Origin: Liolophura sinensis
Taxonomy: Eukaryota; Mollusca; Polyplacophora; Chitonida; Chitonidae
NCBI RefSeq assembly: GCF_032854445.1
Contig: NC_088305.1
Coordinates: 9,739,606-9,803,605, forward strand
Length of the DNA stretch: 64,000 nt
Direction: 5' to 3'
The translations under genes and the position numbers were made by a program. Shown in pieces: positions 1-12,900 of this stretch. Numbering within the stretch: the first letter of the stretch is position 1; every line of letters starts with the position of its first letter. The notes under the pieces were generated by a model. It did not search any database, was not told the origin of the DNA, and saw only the letters and a program-made list of their open reading frames with translations.

Positions 1-1620
1 TTGACTAAAGGATTTCATCTGACGTTTGACTCTCCTATTCAATCCTCATGCAATATTTATGTCACCCCGTTCCCTACTGAGTCCCCGGTTTGCGTCCGTC
101 TAATCGCTTACCTCGTCGCATATCGTTGACGACGTATAGTCCATTTTGCTCTCTCATACTTCTCTTTTACTTCTCATTTGTTTGAAGAACATTTTCCCTT
201 TGAAAAAAGTTAAGAATATTTTCAGAAATATTACCGTTCATGCCCATCCATGAAAAGAAAAATTAATTCTCAAAATTATCCAACATACAAAATACATAAA
301 TGATTAAAATATATATCAATACTTGTTTTACAAGATCACGGTCTTTCCCCTTAAGACCGTATATAATTTTACAACCTCATTTCTACCCCGACTAATCGAG
401 TTATGTGTACATATTTTCTACACCACAAGTTTGCAGATGTTTGCATTATGTATGCATTTGTACTTAGACCTGATGATATATGGCACGGGCTAATTGCTTG
501 CACTGTGATATACATTATATAGGTACTAAAGATACATAGCCAAAAAGCTATTTGCCATAGCATAACAACAAAGACATGCGTCGTTACCGCACTTATCTAT
601 TAGGGTTACTTTGACAAAAAAGAGATAGAGAGAGGAAAAAGAAGTATGGAGAAAAGGTTGCTCTGTTCCTAAAAACGGAATGTAAAATCATCGAACGGAT
701 CCTATAAATTGTTCACACTGTTTTAGCTAGGTTCACCTAGATTGCACGGAACGCCCTGCTTTCTGTTTTTGTTTGAAAACGTAATAACGCGGTGTTTGGA
801 GTAATCGTAGACGTCTTCTAAATAACTGATAGTATTTTTTACCAAACTCTGCTTAAGTCAAGGTGTTAAAGGGCGCATAACTTGCTACGATTTTAGTAGC
901 TTACAGTTCACCTGATACAAAGAGAAACAAGAACGCAGGAAAACAATAGTGTACGGTTAACCGATGTCATTTCCAGAAGGGGCAACATCAAATCAAGCGG
1001 TATGCTGTGTACAAAAGCTGTAGTAGCAGTTATTGTAGGCTTGTATAAATGTATCCTCTTGAGGTGCACATTTCCTAAACATTTGGGTCCAGCGGAAGGG
1101 ATTGTCTCTCCAGAGAAATCCGTCTTTCGTCAAATGGTATGCCCCGTTCTTCTGTTCATAACTTTGTTTCTTCCTGGCCCCAGGGATTACAACGCCCGGG
1201 GAGAATCTGGTGATAAACTGACCCGTAAAATTCTCACACAATAACACACGGGTAAACGAATCCTCTTAAAGTAAATTATTTTCTTATTCTGAATTGCCTC
1301 AGTGGAAGATCCCCAAAACTGAGCCGGGCCTGAGCGGATTAGAGATCCCAAACACCACGCGTTGCTTTCCCGTGAAGCTCAGCTGAGCATTGTTGGCCAA
1401 TTCGCAATTTTTCCCGTATTGCGTCAAATATTGGCTCCTCGTAAAGCTCTGTTTTACAAAAACCTTGAATTATGTTGATAATAATAATATTACAGGCAAT
1501 GAAAATGGACTACTTTGGTTGGTGTACTTGATTCATAAATATTTATCTACTAAAACGAAGTTAAAACGGCGTTTTCTCTATGTTACACGTGATCGTCTTG
1601 TACCAAAAGCGCACCTGCGG
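1..1620. other. Non-coding stretch, no gene recognised
   Basis: I see no gene that I can support. Positions about 846-925 resemble a dispersed repeat also found at 43.8 and 56.9 kb (shared 'tgcttaag' and 'gcgtataagttgctac'-like blocks). Between 993 and 1247 both strands are open for about 80 codons. The minus frame has plausible codon use and ends in TGA, but it lacks an ATG start and convincing splice sites, so I do not call it a gene. Confidence 0.5.
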
Positions 1621-1675
1621 GCAAATGCTTTGTATGTTATGCCCTGATAATTACTTATCAGGGCATAGCATTTGC
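1621..1675. repeat. Stem-loop with two perfect arms
   Basis: Inner arms 1638-1650 and 1655-1667 are perfect 13-bp complements around the 4-nt loop TTAC. Outer arms 1621-1628 (GCAAATGC) and 1668-1675 (GCATTTGC) are perfect 8-bp complements. The left side carries a 9-nt bulge (1629-1637) with no counterpart on the right. It could be the core of a decayed MITE or a structured RNA. No function is evident. Confidence 0.7.
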
Positions 1676-2265
1676 GAATGTATATGTATACACAAGAAAT
1701 CTCGAGACAAGCACCAAAAGACGTCAAGAATTAACCAAGACGGATAAAAAACGAGTTTGAATAAGACAGTCAAACAGTAATGAAGCAATAAATGGAAGAG
1801 CCAAATCAGTCAACTTAAGTGTAGTCAGTCATTCATTCATGCAGCAAGCAAATAATGAATCCGTCAATACACAGCAAACATTTATTCAATTAAAAACTAC
1901 ATATCAAGAAAAAGTCAAATGAAGTGTATAATCAATTAGAACAGGTGTCTGACTCAATGGAAGGTGCAGCTATAAGGCCGCTTGAATATGTAGGACGTTG
2001 TATTATCAATATGACATAGTCCAGTCATAGATAAGCAACATTATACCGACTGTAAAAAAGTAGATAAAGGGACGCTTAGATAGATAGCTGGAGATAAATT
2101 CAATGGGGAGGGGGTGCTCTAAAATCCTCATCTTGCCGTAAACAATGCTGTTCCAGAGCACATTCTTGTCTAGCCCGCAGTTGTCTAGCGTATGCTTCAT
2201 TGCGCATCACAGCGGTTCAAAGCTATGCAGATATTTTCTCTTGTTTTTCCCATGTGACAGTATGA
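1676..2265. other. Non-coding stretch, nothing recognised
   Basis: AT-rich sequence with no convincing open frame, splice-bounded exon or repeat. Confidence 0.4.
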
Positions 2266-2960
2266 TTGCTCGTAAAGCTCCTGCGTAGTACACTAGAACG
2301 AGAGCGAAACAACAGAAAACGATGTGTTTTCACCGCAGCTCTGATGTTTTTGAGCGGTGAGTCAAGAGTCTCGCGTGTTCGACAATTTGCATCAACGCGG
2401 TTCCAAAGATATGTATCCTGTTTTGTTCTTTCGTGTGAGTTTGCTCATAAAATTCGTAAACAGTACACAAGAACTGCTGTGATCCAGCAGAAAACGATGT
2501 GCTTTCACCGCGGTTTGAACCACACTGTGTATCCCTCCAGAATCTTACATTAGGAGGACATCGTGCATCAAAACGATCCAAAGCTTTGTACGTAGTCCTA
2601 TGCTTTCCTGTATTAGGATACTAGTGTTCGAAAAAGCCTTAGTAATAGTACACGAGCACTGCAGTGAAGCAGCAGAAAACGATGTGCTTTCACCGTGGTC
2701 CAGATCGTTTTGCTGAGACAAGTTATTCTTTCATGTATGAGATGAGGATTTGTGAAACACGACCCAGAAAACCAAAAAAAAGAAACAGCAGAAAAGGGTG
2801 TGTTTCACCGCACTTTGACCTTTCTGCTACAAGTGAGTGAGTTATATTCTCTCTTCTGTGAATGTGTGTTTGCTCATAAAACCTAAGACGTATAGTACAC
2901 GACATAACAGAAAACGCTGTGCTTTCACTACAGTTCCGACCACAGTGTGTAGTCCACCAG
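2266..2960 (+). repeat. Diverged tandem repeat, five copies of a shared core
   Basis: A core close to CAGAAAACGATGTGCTTTCA recurs starting near 2313, 2488, 2673, 2789 and 2908. Spacings are about 175, 185, 116 and 119 bp. Flanking blocks also recur, for example 'tttgctcataaaa' before and 'gtgtgtagtccaccag'-like text after. Unequal spacing suggests an old array with internal deletions. Short frames that cross it are by-products of the repeat. Confidence 0.7.
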
Positions 2961-3914
2961 GTCTTACATTACGGCATCGTGCATCAAGGGTTTATCAGCA
3001 TCTCACGGTTATTAGCTTTTGTTATAATCTATGATCTTTTCGATTGACTTCTCCCATACTATCTAACCGTGCATCCATAATGGAGCTAAATGTTCCAGGG
3101 CAAGGGCCATAAAAATGTCCTGGAAAAGGGTAGGGAAGTGCACACTGAGATTTTCCTAGCCAGGAAAGCAGTGGCGATAATTTTCCCGGTCGTTGCCGCG
3201 TGTTGGAAATTGGATGATCACTGCGGGAGGCCACTTCATCGGACGATTTAGCCCACATAATGGTCGGGAATATGGGAGACTAACGTGCCCAGCTTTTGAA
3301 TCATCATCTCTATAAACAATACTTCGTTCTAGGCTTGTATCTTTGAATCGACGTGATTAGTTGAGCAGGGCTGATGAGAGCGCCGTGACTTTAGTGCGCA
3401 TCTCCTCTTATGCCATTAAGCTCGCTGGTAAGGGGTCATGGCTAAAGTGACTCGATGGCATTCCTGGGCGTCACAAGATGTGATTTGTATGAATTATGAA
3501 TATTTGAAATTCCTTTGATGTCCTACTTACGGCTAATCTCCCGCCGGTGCAATTAAGTCAGGCTTACGCCTAACCACTTACAGTGCACATTTCTGTGCCA
3601 CGTGGTAGGTACTATGGGAACTCCCCAGTTGCCATTTTGGAGCATTACCGTCATTGTTTAGTGCCTATGGACGTTATTGCAGCCAAAACACATTCACTGT
3701 GTTTATGAATGCTGCTAGTATTACAATGCCCCTTGAGGACTGATGTTTACAACCGTTGAGGGAAAGTAAAGGTTGAGTTGAACGATGTACCATGAGACGT
3801 GATAACCCGAATGTTCACAGCTTTTCCATAATAAACAGGGTAGCCTCAAGGTTGCACCTCATAGCGAGAGATACAATCGAATTTGCCGCGTCAACTCGTG
3901 CACCCAGTCAAAAG
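2961..3914. other. Non-coding stretch, nothing recognised
   Basis: No supported gene. A minus frame at 3022-3258 starts with ATG and runs 78 codons but resembles nothing I know and has no splice support. Confidence 0.4.
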
Positions 3915-4368
3915 GAGCGCCTCGGTCAACGACTGCAAGTCATAAGACCAAAACGAGTCTGAAACGTTAACTAATCCGTCCTGTTCAATAAAGAGGTAAA
4001 CAACCATGCACTAAGTAATTATTATTATGTTTACAGAGATACTGGAATACATTTGAGACGAAACAAAACAAAGCAATTCAGATGTCTGCGATAAGAGAAT
4101 TAAGAAACTATATGTATTTCGGGAATTCCAACTACCTGTGTTCTAAAGAATTTTGTTTCAAATAGGAAGAAGAGTTATTACATATCGATAACATACTGGG
4201 CTGTTAAAGACATTTCGAAATAAATCTCAAATTTGTTCCAATATCTCTGTAAATATAATAATAATTACTTAATGCATGGCTGTTTACATCTTTAATGAAC
4301 AGGACGGATTAGTTGACGTTTCAGACTGGTTTTGGTCTTATGACTTGCAGTCGTTGACCAGGACGCTC
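3915..4368. mobile_element. Foldback / MITE-like element with ~150-bp terminal inverted repeats
   Basis: The left arm (about 3915-4065) is the near-exact reverse complement of the right arm (about 4220-4368). Both arms contain 'cgactgcaagtcataagacc' and 'actaatccgtcctgttca' in opposite orientations. The termini read GAGCGYC. A 5-bp direct repeat AAAAG flanks the element (3910-3914 and 4369-4373), consistent with a target-site duplication. The ~155-bp centre has no ORF, so this is a non-autonomous DNA transposon. The family cannot be assigned without a library. Confidence 0.85.
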
Positions 4369-4460
4369 AAAAGCAACAGACACCAGACTAAAATCCGAGC
4401 TTAGTTATAACTGAAAACTTAAAATTGAACTTATTGTTACCTGTGCGTTTGGAATGGTTT

Positions 4461-4660
4461 GTTTATTTATTTATTTGATTGGTGTTTTACGCCGTACTCA
4501 AGCATATTTCACTTATTTGACGGCGGCCAGCATTATGGTGGGAGGAAATTCACGACCATCCGCAGGCTGTTAGACCTTCCCATTTAGGGTTGGAAAGGAA
4601 GCCAGCGTGAGCTGGATTTGAACTCACAGTGACCGCATTGGTGGCAGGTTCCCGGCCTCA
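4461..4660 (-). mobile_element. SINE family 1, minus orientation
   Basis: On the plus strand it starts with the reversed tail (TTTATTTATTTATTTGATTG), then the reversed 3' domain ('ggtgttttacgccgtactca', 'cggccagcattatggtggga'), then the body ('gaccatccgcagg', 'gaggaagcc'). It ends near a reversed B box ('tttgaactcacagtgaccgc'). The layout is that of the tRNA-headed copy at 54972-55240 in reverse. It is diverged, and I see no clear target-site duplication. Confidence 0.8.
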
Positions 4661-6123
4661 TGGGCTTATAAATGCCGCTTCGGCAACATTGTCGCACATA
4701 CTGTGACGAACAATACTCCTGCCAACAACCGTTTCGTTTTTCAGTTGTGATATTTATTTTATTATTTAAACTGGTGTTTGAACTTTGACCTCGACTATTG
4801 TTTCACGGTTTGCCTTCTTGAATTGTGATTTGTATACTGCGCTCAGTATACGTTAATCGTCTTTTATCCCCCTCGCCCCCACCTTCCCGCTTCCGCCCCC
4901 TGCTAAATGTGCCCGGTTTCCTCCTACCATAATGCGCGTTGCCGTCGTATGAGTGAGATATTTTCGAGAAGCACGTAAAACACAAATAAAATAAATAACA
5001 ATACCGGGCGTCATATGTGGAGTCTTTGACATCGGGATCCTGCTAAATTGTCAATATCGCTAACGACTTGCAGCAGGAAGACGCCATTTAATACGACCAC
5101 GATAGTGCCGAGCCAAGCTGCTGATTGAAACAGAGCGTGGGCAGTGACACAAATGTTTCGTACATACATGCAACATTAGTTGCCTCGCCTGCTTACTCCA
5201 AGAACTCCTGCAGCCCTACTCTCAAGACATTCTTCTGTGACACTTGAGAGTGAAGGAAATCAATCTAAGTAACTTTTGGTGCAAACTTCTGATAGATTCC
5301 CCTTGCTTTTTTGGCGTGACAAGAATCAATTGATGGCAGCAACTTCAATAATAAAAACCAATAACGACTGCTTTACTCCAGGCATTTTTTATTGACTTCC
5401 CTTGTCCTTAAAAGCCATTGAAGTAGCCGATGCAGTATTCGCTGCGGGGAATTGTCTTTGCATGTAACTTCATATTGACTGCATTAGAATGTTTGGCGTG
5501 ATACTAACACTTACTGGTGATTAGCATAATAGACAATGTTACAGTCGGAACCTTTGATATTTATTATAATCAATTAGGTTGTCATTACTGTCGTCATTAT
5601 TTCTGTCTATGAAAGGATTATATTCCCCAGGGTTGTAGCGGATCTATTAATAAGTCAACCAAACAGTCAGTCAGATATCAGTTATTGGTCAATGCCATAT
5701 GAAACAATCAATTACAAAAACTGGGTGTACGTTGGAATGGGTATAACCCTAGCCATTGTAATATCGTGGCAAAGACTAGATTCCAGGCTGTGTGGATGTT
5801 GTCACCAGTGTTGAAGCATTATGTATTACAGGAGAGATGTCTGATACTGGTGCTCTGTAGGACAAACCGTTCCTCATTCAAGTTTAATGTATGCGTCATC
5901 GACATTATATGAAGATACGAACATGCTCTTGTGGACAACATGTGCCTATATAAGATTAAAGGTAAGTTTAATTTGTAGGGGCTGACCTTCTGAATGTCAC
6001 AAACATATTCGGCGGCATTTTACTGCATGTTAGAAAAATAATATATATAGTATTAATAGTACCGATTTGCCAGTTTCAAGAAAATATCATGAATTTCCTA
6101 AACAATCCTAATAAGTTGATTTC
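4661..6123. other. Non-coding stretch with one weak candidate exon
   Basis: No gene can be supported. Positions 5832-5961 lie between an AG acceptor (TATTACAG) and a good donor (AAAG|GTAAGT), with one frame open over the last 39 codons, but neither a start nor neighbouring exons were found. Confidence 0.35.
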
Positions 6124-8146
6124 TGGACATTTCCACCTCTGTAACTGAACGAAATTCAATCATATGAACTTTTAAACCACAAGTTCTGTCACCGAACATC
6201 TTCATTAGCTTGGCATTTCCACCTCTGTAACTAAACGAAGTTCAATCATATGAACTTTTAAACCACAAGTTCTGTCACCGAACATCTTCATTAGCTTGAC
6301 ATTTCCACCTCTGTAACTGAACGAAATTCAATCATATGAACTTTTAAACCACAAGTTCTGTCACCGAACATCTTCATTAGCTTGACATTTCCACCTCTGT
6401 AACTGAACGAAATTCAATCATATGAACTTTTAAACCACAAGTTCTGTCACCGAACATCTTCATTAGCTTGGCATTTCCACCTCTGTAACTAAACGAAGTT
6501 CAATCATATGAACTTTTAAACCACAAGTTCTGTCACCGAACATCTTCATTAGCTTGACATTTCCACCTCTGTAACTGAACGAAATTCAATCATATGAACT
6601 TTTAAACCACAAGTTCTGTCACCGAACATCTTCATTAGCTTGACATTTCCACCTCTGTAACTGAACGAAATTCAATCATATGAACTTTTAAACCACAAGT
6701 TCTGTCACCGAGCATCTTCATTAGATTGACATTTCCACCTCTGTAACTGAACGAAATTCAATCATATGAACTTTTAAACCACAAGTTCTGTCACCGAACA
6801 TCTTCATTAGCTTGACATTTCCACCTCTGTAACTGAATGAAATTCAATCATATGAACTTTTAAACCACAAGTTCTGTCACCGAACATCTTCATTAGCTTG
6901 ACATTTCCACCTCTGTAACTAAACGAAATTCAATCATATGAACTTTTAAACCACAAGTTCTGTCACCAAACATCTTCATTAGCTTGACATTTTCACCTCT
7001 GTAACTGAACGAAATTCAATCATATGAACTTTTAAACCACAAGTTCTGTCACCGAACATCTTCATTAGCTTGACATTTTCACCTCTGTAACTGAACGAAA
7101 TTCAATGATATGAACTTTTAAACCACAAGTTCTGTCACCGAACATCTTCATTAGCTTGGCATTTCCACCTCTGTAACTGAACGAAATTCAATCTTATGAA
7201 CTTTTAAACCACAAGTTCTGTCACCGAACATCTTCATTAGCTTGGCATTTCCACCTCTGTAACTAAACGAAGTTCAATCATATGAACTTTTAAACCACAA
7301 GTTCTGTCACCGAACATCTTCATTAGCTTGGCATTTCCACCTCTGTAACTGAATGAAATTCAATCATATGAACTTTTAAACCACAAGTTCTGTCACCGAA
7401 CATCTTCATTAGCTCGACATTTCCACCTCTGTAACTGAACGAAATTCAATCATATGAACTTTTAAACCGCGAGTTCTGTCACCGAGCATCTTCATTAGCT
7501 TGACATTTCCACCTCTGTAACTGAATGAAATTCAATCATATGAACTTTTAAACCACAAGTTCTGTCACCGAACATCTTCATTAGCTTGACATTTCCACCT
7601 CTGTAACTGAATGAAATTTAATCATATGAACTTTGAAACCACAAGTTCTGTCACCGAACATCTTCATTAGCTTGACATTTTCACCTCTGTAACTAAACGA
7701 AATTCAATCATATGAACTTTTAAACCACAAGTTCTGTCACCGAACATCTTCATTAGCTTGACATTTCCACCTCTGTAACTGAATGAAATTCAATGATATG
7801 AACTTTTAAACCACAAGTTCTGTCACCGAGCATCTTCATTAGTTTGACATTTTCACCTCTGTAACTGAACGAAATTCAATCATATGAACTTTTAAACCAC
7901 AAGTTCTGTCACCGAGCATCTTCATTAGCTTGACATTTTCACCTCTGTAACTGAATGAAATTCAATCATATGAACTTTTAAACCACAAGTTCTGTCACCA
8001 AACATCTTCATTAGCTTGACATTTTCACCTCTATAACTGAACGAAATTCAATGATATGAACTTTTAAACCACAAGTTCTGTCACCAAACATCTTCATTAG
8101 CTTGACATTTCCACCTCTGTAACTGAAGGAAATTCAATCATATATA
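6124..8146 (+). repeat. 86-bp satellite array, 23 full units plus a partial one
   Basis: Successive starts of 'catttccacctctgtaac' fall at 6128, 6214, 6300 and so on to 8106, exactly 86 bp apart (1978/86 = 23). Units are about 95% alike. Each holds a 6-bp inverted repeat GAACTT-(9 nt)-AAGTTC and a CATATG palindrome. Diagnostic variants (AAACGAAGTT in place of GAACGAAATT) recur in units 2 and 5, which suggests a three-unit higher-order repeat at the left end. The period is not a multiple of three and no frame stays open. The right end breaks off at 'tatatactctgg'. Confidence 0.97.
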
Positions 8147-9555
8147 CTCTGGATTTTTAAAGTCCAAATTCGCAAAATCTGTGCTTGATCGTCTTCAGTA
8201 GCTTTCTTTGAACTGGGTGATCTCAATTTGGAAATACGTATAGGTTTCCTGGCGTCCCTGTTAAATAGAACCATTTGGGGGGCAAGAAAGACGTAACTTG
8301 TTTAGGCTACAAAGTCAGATTCATAAGAAGGAAGAAAATCCAAATTATGTATTTTCATAAGCTGTCCACAACAGGCTATTCTTTTCACTTACTTTCCACA
8401 TGCTTTTGGGTAATTATCAGCAATTTTTTGTTCATAAAACCCTGGTATAAATTCGTTATGTTGTCGAAAGCTCAAGTGTTCGGCAATAAATGCGAAATGT
8501 TCCACACCAACGGGGTCTTCGTGTCAGAATCTCATCATACGGGTACTTCCGTTTGTTTGTTTAGTTTGTTTTTTTTTTTGTTTTTTTTTTTTGCTTTTTT
8601 TTTGGTTTTTTTTTGTTGTTTTTTTACACGGAATGCATGAATAAAACTATTTATTTAAGCCTTCACTGTCCGAGCGAGCTAATGGTTTTTTTCTGGAGTC
8701 CGATAGCCCGTGAGCAGTTAGATATTACACGCGTGTGTCTGTTCCTCCACAAATACCATGTTGGCCAGATGGGGTCATATTATCGTATACTTTTGTCCTT
8801 CCGCCTTTCCGTCTGTTTACCCGTCTGTCTCACCGTATGCAAACTGTTTTTTTACTTATATCTGCAGTTCATACAGCTTCAGTGCATAGAATTATACAAT
8901 CTGGTCACGTTTTGCCTCTAGCGTATAAGACTATCGGAAACGGGTGACCTCACTTTGAAATTTACGTTTCACGTCTATACTATAATTGAAAGATATATTG
9001 TTAATGATGAGCTTCAGTGTCATTGCCAGTAGCATTGTCTGTTATTCACTTTGCCATGCCAGGGTTACAGGTGTCGTGCAAAATTCCTAAATTGATTGCT
9101 CGATTGATTACTGGAACATGTAGGCCTAAGGTGCGAGTGTTAAGGGTGGACAGCCTATTTAGCTGATGCCATACTTTAGGCTTTTAATGCAACAATCTGC
9201 TATAAACTTTTGAGCAAGTATACAATTCATGTGTTTTTTTCTGCAAGACTGAAGTAATTATTCCTTTGTTTTAACATGCCTACTGACAATGACATATTAA
9301 CCAATTTTTATATAGCTTTCTAGCACTTTGGGCTAGACAACATTTGCCTCGCGTTTGACATACGTTATACATTTGAATAAGACTCCTATTACACAGAGGG
9401 TTGCCGCACCAAAATCCTTTTAGACTATCGTCCAAATCAAGTACATGTGCAAGGGGTGCATGTCCCATGGTAGATTTTATAACAGATTTTATAGCTGCGA
9501 GAACAAAGACTGTAAATTGTGTAACCCTCGATGAGAGTAGTTTAAGCGGCCTCAG
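8147..9555. other. Non-coding stretch with a T-rich tract
   Basis: A thymine-rich low-complexity tract with sparse G and C occupies about 8552-8626 and gives a spurious phenylalanine-rich frame. Nothing else is recognised. Confidence 0.5.
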
Positions 9556-9990
9556 TTGTTTCAACTGACCATGGCATGTTGCGTTTCTGTAGCACTAGCG
9601 TTCTCTCAATTGTTTTAAATGGCCACAGTATATTATTGTCACGTGGCATAATCGGTCTCTGTTGATCCCACTGATCATAGCATGTTGTGTCTGTGTAACA
9701 CAGGCGACGTATGCTGTTTAAACTGGCCACAATGTGCTGTGCTTACGTAACAGAGGCAGCCTCTCTTGTTTTAACCAACCATAGTGTACTGTGTTTACGT
9801 AACACATGCAGCCCCTTTTGTTTCAACGGACCACAGCATATTGTGTTTGCTTACATGTAGCACAAATTGTTTCAACGGAAAATATTGCATGTATGTTGTG
9901 CATATTTAGCACACGCGCCCCTGTTTCAGTTAATCATAACGTGTTGTGTTTACGTAGCACAAAATTCAGCTAACACAGTATGTTTACGTG
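9556..9990 (+). repeat. Degenerate ~52-bp tandem array, about 8 copies
   Basis: Blocks starting 'ttgtttcaac' or variants occur at 9556, 9610, 9662, ~9714, 9766, 9818, 9867 and ~9921 (spacings 49-54 bp). A shared middle resembles 'gaccacagcatgttgtgttt' followed by 'acgtaacac'. The copies are only moderately similar, so the array is old. Confidence 0.8.
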
Positions 9991-12900
9991 TGCTAACGAC
10001 CACCTTGTCCCATGCTACATTGAAGCAGTGTTATCTCATTAGTGGGCGGAATAATGGCGAGTGATGGGTCCACCTCAGGGTCAAGCTTGGGTTAAATCCC
10101 CCTGATATAACAAAGAAAGACCTCTGCTCTTTACGCCCGCTTCTTTTCTGGCTTACTTTAGGGGGCAATGCCTCTGCTCTTATCGATCCCTGTTCACTGG
10201 GGTTAAACATAAACGTGTTTTTTCGCTGTTGAATGTGAGTTGGCCGCGTTGCCAATTATATAAGGGGCTGACTAGTCCCGGGCACCACGATCAAGTTTTG
10301 TGTGCCGCCAATGTAATGGCGGGGGACAGCTCCTGGTGTAAGCCGTTAACTGAAAAGCTCCCCTGCATTTGGAGATTAAGACGGGCTTGTGCTAGCTCAG
10401 TGTTGAACTATCCACTGTAATGACCGTCAAACATGAGCTTTATCTTAGAAAATCTATCGATAGAACTGAGACCCAGATCGATCTGGCCTTTGTATGAGAG
10501 CCGTGCGTAAACTCTACCGTACGTCGTACCCCAGTAATAACCCTGAACGACCGGCTTCCAGCCCAGCAATAAGTCGTTTAGTGGCAACACACTCACACAA
10601 ATGTCCCTTTTTATTTTCCCTTTTTGCCTTTATATACCCTAACCCGGACCCATTTTACACCATCTTCTGCACCTCCACGGATTGTTACAGTTGTAAAACA
10701 CCATGCCTCCATGGTGCTTAAATTGCTAAAACTTTCACCCACTGGAATATGCAACAACCGAGTGTAAAGTGCTCAACGCTGTACGCCCCGCTCTCAATGA
10801 CTGTGGCAATGCGTGGTCGACGACCACTTGTCTCTCACCAATATGGTGCGCATAATTGTACGTCATGTTTGGAAAGTTTGCCCAAGTTTGGAGGTCCGTC
10901 CTCATCATATAAGGGAAAGTTTTGCGGAGGGAGTGTGATAAATAAATAAATCAAACTGCCCGCCCCAGGTGTGTGGCATCTTTGCTTTGGGATAAATTTT
11001 TTGGACATATTTGTTCACATGTTTACTTCTGTAACCGTAATACGAACAAATAAATATTTACTTATGTTAATTATATACTGAGTGTGAGTGAAACTGTGTT
11101 CGGTTGTGTATGTAGTCATGAATGGGTAATTTTGTGGGGTTTTGTTGTGGTTTTACATATTTCAGCCTCCATAAACACAAGGTGTTTTGGTCTGCCTGTG
11201 TAAGAACAGATCCTTTTGCCTTTGAGCAGCATTGTGTAATTAACATGGTGAGTTACATATAAACGAATATCCCAAAATATCAGCCGTTCAAAAACATTGA
11301 AAAAATCATTGCATTACCATGATGTAAACAGTCAATTTGTCTTCTATTCTTCAACAAACCCATGCACCGTATATTTTCGAATGGACTGTTATTTTCAAGA
11401 GGATGTAGCTTTACAAATCTTTCTTTTTACAGATAACGTGTAATCTAGCATGGTAAATTCAAGAAGCCCTTTCATAGTGTTGTATATTGATCTAAAAAAA
11501 TCTCCTTCCGGCATCATTTTCGATGAACTAAATTAGTAGTATTCCAAAAATAAGTTTTACTTCTATCTTGTCGGCGCATCAGCATCTGTATGTCAGTAGA
11601 ACAGCTTTGCCCGGATGAAAATGAGTTGGTACGGGCGAATAAGCAAGTCAAACATGTCCTGCATCTGGTTGTGGGGATAACCGTTAGACCTTTGAAATGA
11701 TTACTTTTTGTTGGTAGCCAAGTAATATTGTCCAAGAACGTGGCATGTTATCCCGCTGGTTTATTAACAAAGACTGAATTATATCAAATATTAAGACGAG
11801 CTTTTTTTTCCCTCCTTACTTGAAATATTGGATGCGTTAAAAATCAGCTTGCAAATTGACATATCTTGGACAGAAGTAAATTGTCTGCAAGTAACAACAG
11901 AGGTCTGCTTCTAAGACGACCAGCGAAATTGCCTGGCATTCCCCCATCGATTAAATCCGCATGAATAGTTAGGCAAGGCATTATAACGGCAAAAAATAAT
12001 ACGTATGACGTCATTTACTGACGAAACAGTTAATTGATGTGCAGAAGGCATTTTGACCCTGTGATTTCTTGGAAATTTTGTAAAATATTGGAAAACATTG
12101 CATCCTGGGAATATGCTCGTATCTTTATGGCATAATGCACCTTGTATTTTGCACCGTGGATGAGAATGATTTACATTAACAAACTGAATACCCGGATGTT
12201 CCGGCCATTGCATTCCTCCTTGTCAGAGTTGATCACGCTGGCCAGAAACAAACTTTACTGATATATAAAAACTAGAAATATTGTATAGCAAAGTCATACA
12301 GTTAAAGCAAAACAAGAACAACAGAATAATTGATCTCAATCAGCGTTGACTTGAAAACGCTCCTGACAACACTTATTTCGAAGTATTGATCACGCAATTA
12401 ACTTGCATTGGCAGAGCATCACATTAAAACCTGCTTTTTTCTGAGGTAAGTAATAGATTGGGGAATTTTTTCTAAGGTAAGCAATAGATGGGGGGAAAAC
12501 TGTGTTAACTTTCACGTAGTTTATGAGAGAAGTAAAAATAAGATAACAGTTTTTATTTAACACCAGATTCCGAAAATCTTAGAGTCTTTAACAGATTGTA
12601 AAGCCATACAGATTCCAAGCAATAAATAAAATCGCAGGGAATCTTCTTTGATGAAATTTACTGCGGTGGTGAAAACAGAATAAACAGAACTACAAATCTT
12701 TTGAATTAACGATCTGATGCGATGGCGTCCAGTTTGGTTAGAACTGTAATTGGATAGCTCCATTGGAGAGAACCATGGTTCCAGATCACTTGAAAAACGA
12801 GCCCTTGCAGACCAAAGCAGGCAGTAATCTACTCAGTATAAATATTTGTCAACTATTCCCTGCCTTTTCGTCCACGTTAATTACCTTGGCGCTCCTACTG

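Noticed and set aside
993-1247. 84-codon minus frame with plausible codon use
   Set aside because: Starts at a non-ATG codon, weak acceptor context, and the plus strand is equally open, so chance cannot be excluded.
6124-8146. Regular direct repeats that could suggest a CRISPR array
   Set aside because: Unit and 'spacer' are both repeated: the whole 86 bp is conserved, with no unique spacers, and the context is eukaryotic.
8275-8640. 121-codon plus-strand frame
   Set aside because: Its second half is a translated T-rich tract (poly-Phe), with no domain or splice support.
9280-9564. Cysteine-rich minus frame of up to 94 codons
   Set aside because: No ATG at a useful position, no signal peptide and no splice acceptor; it also runs into the 52-bp array.
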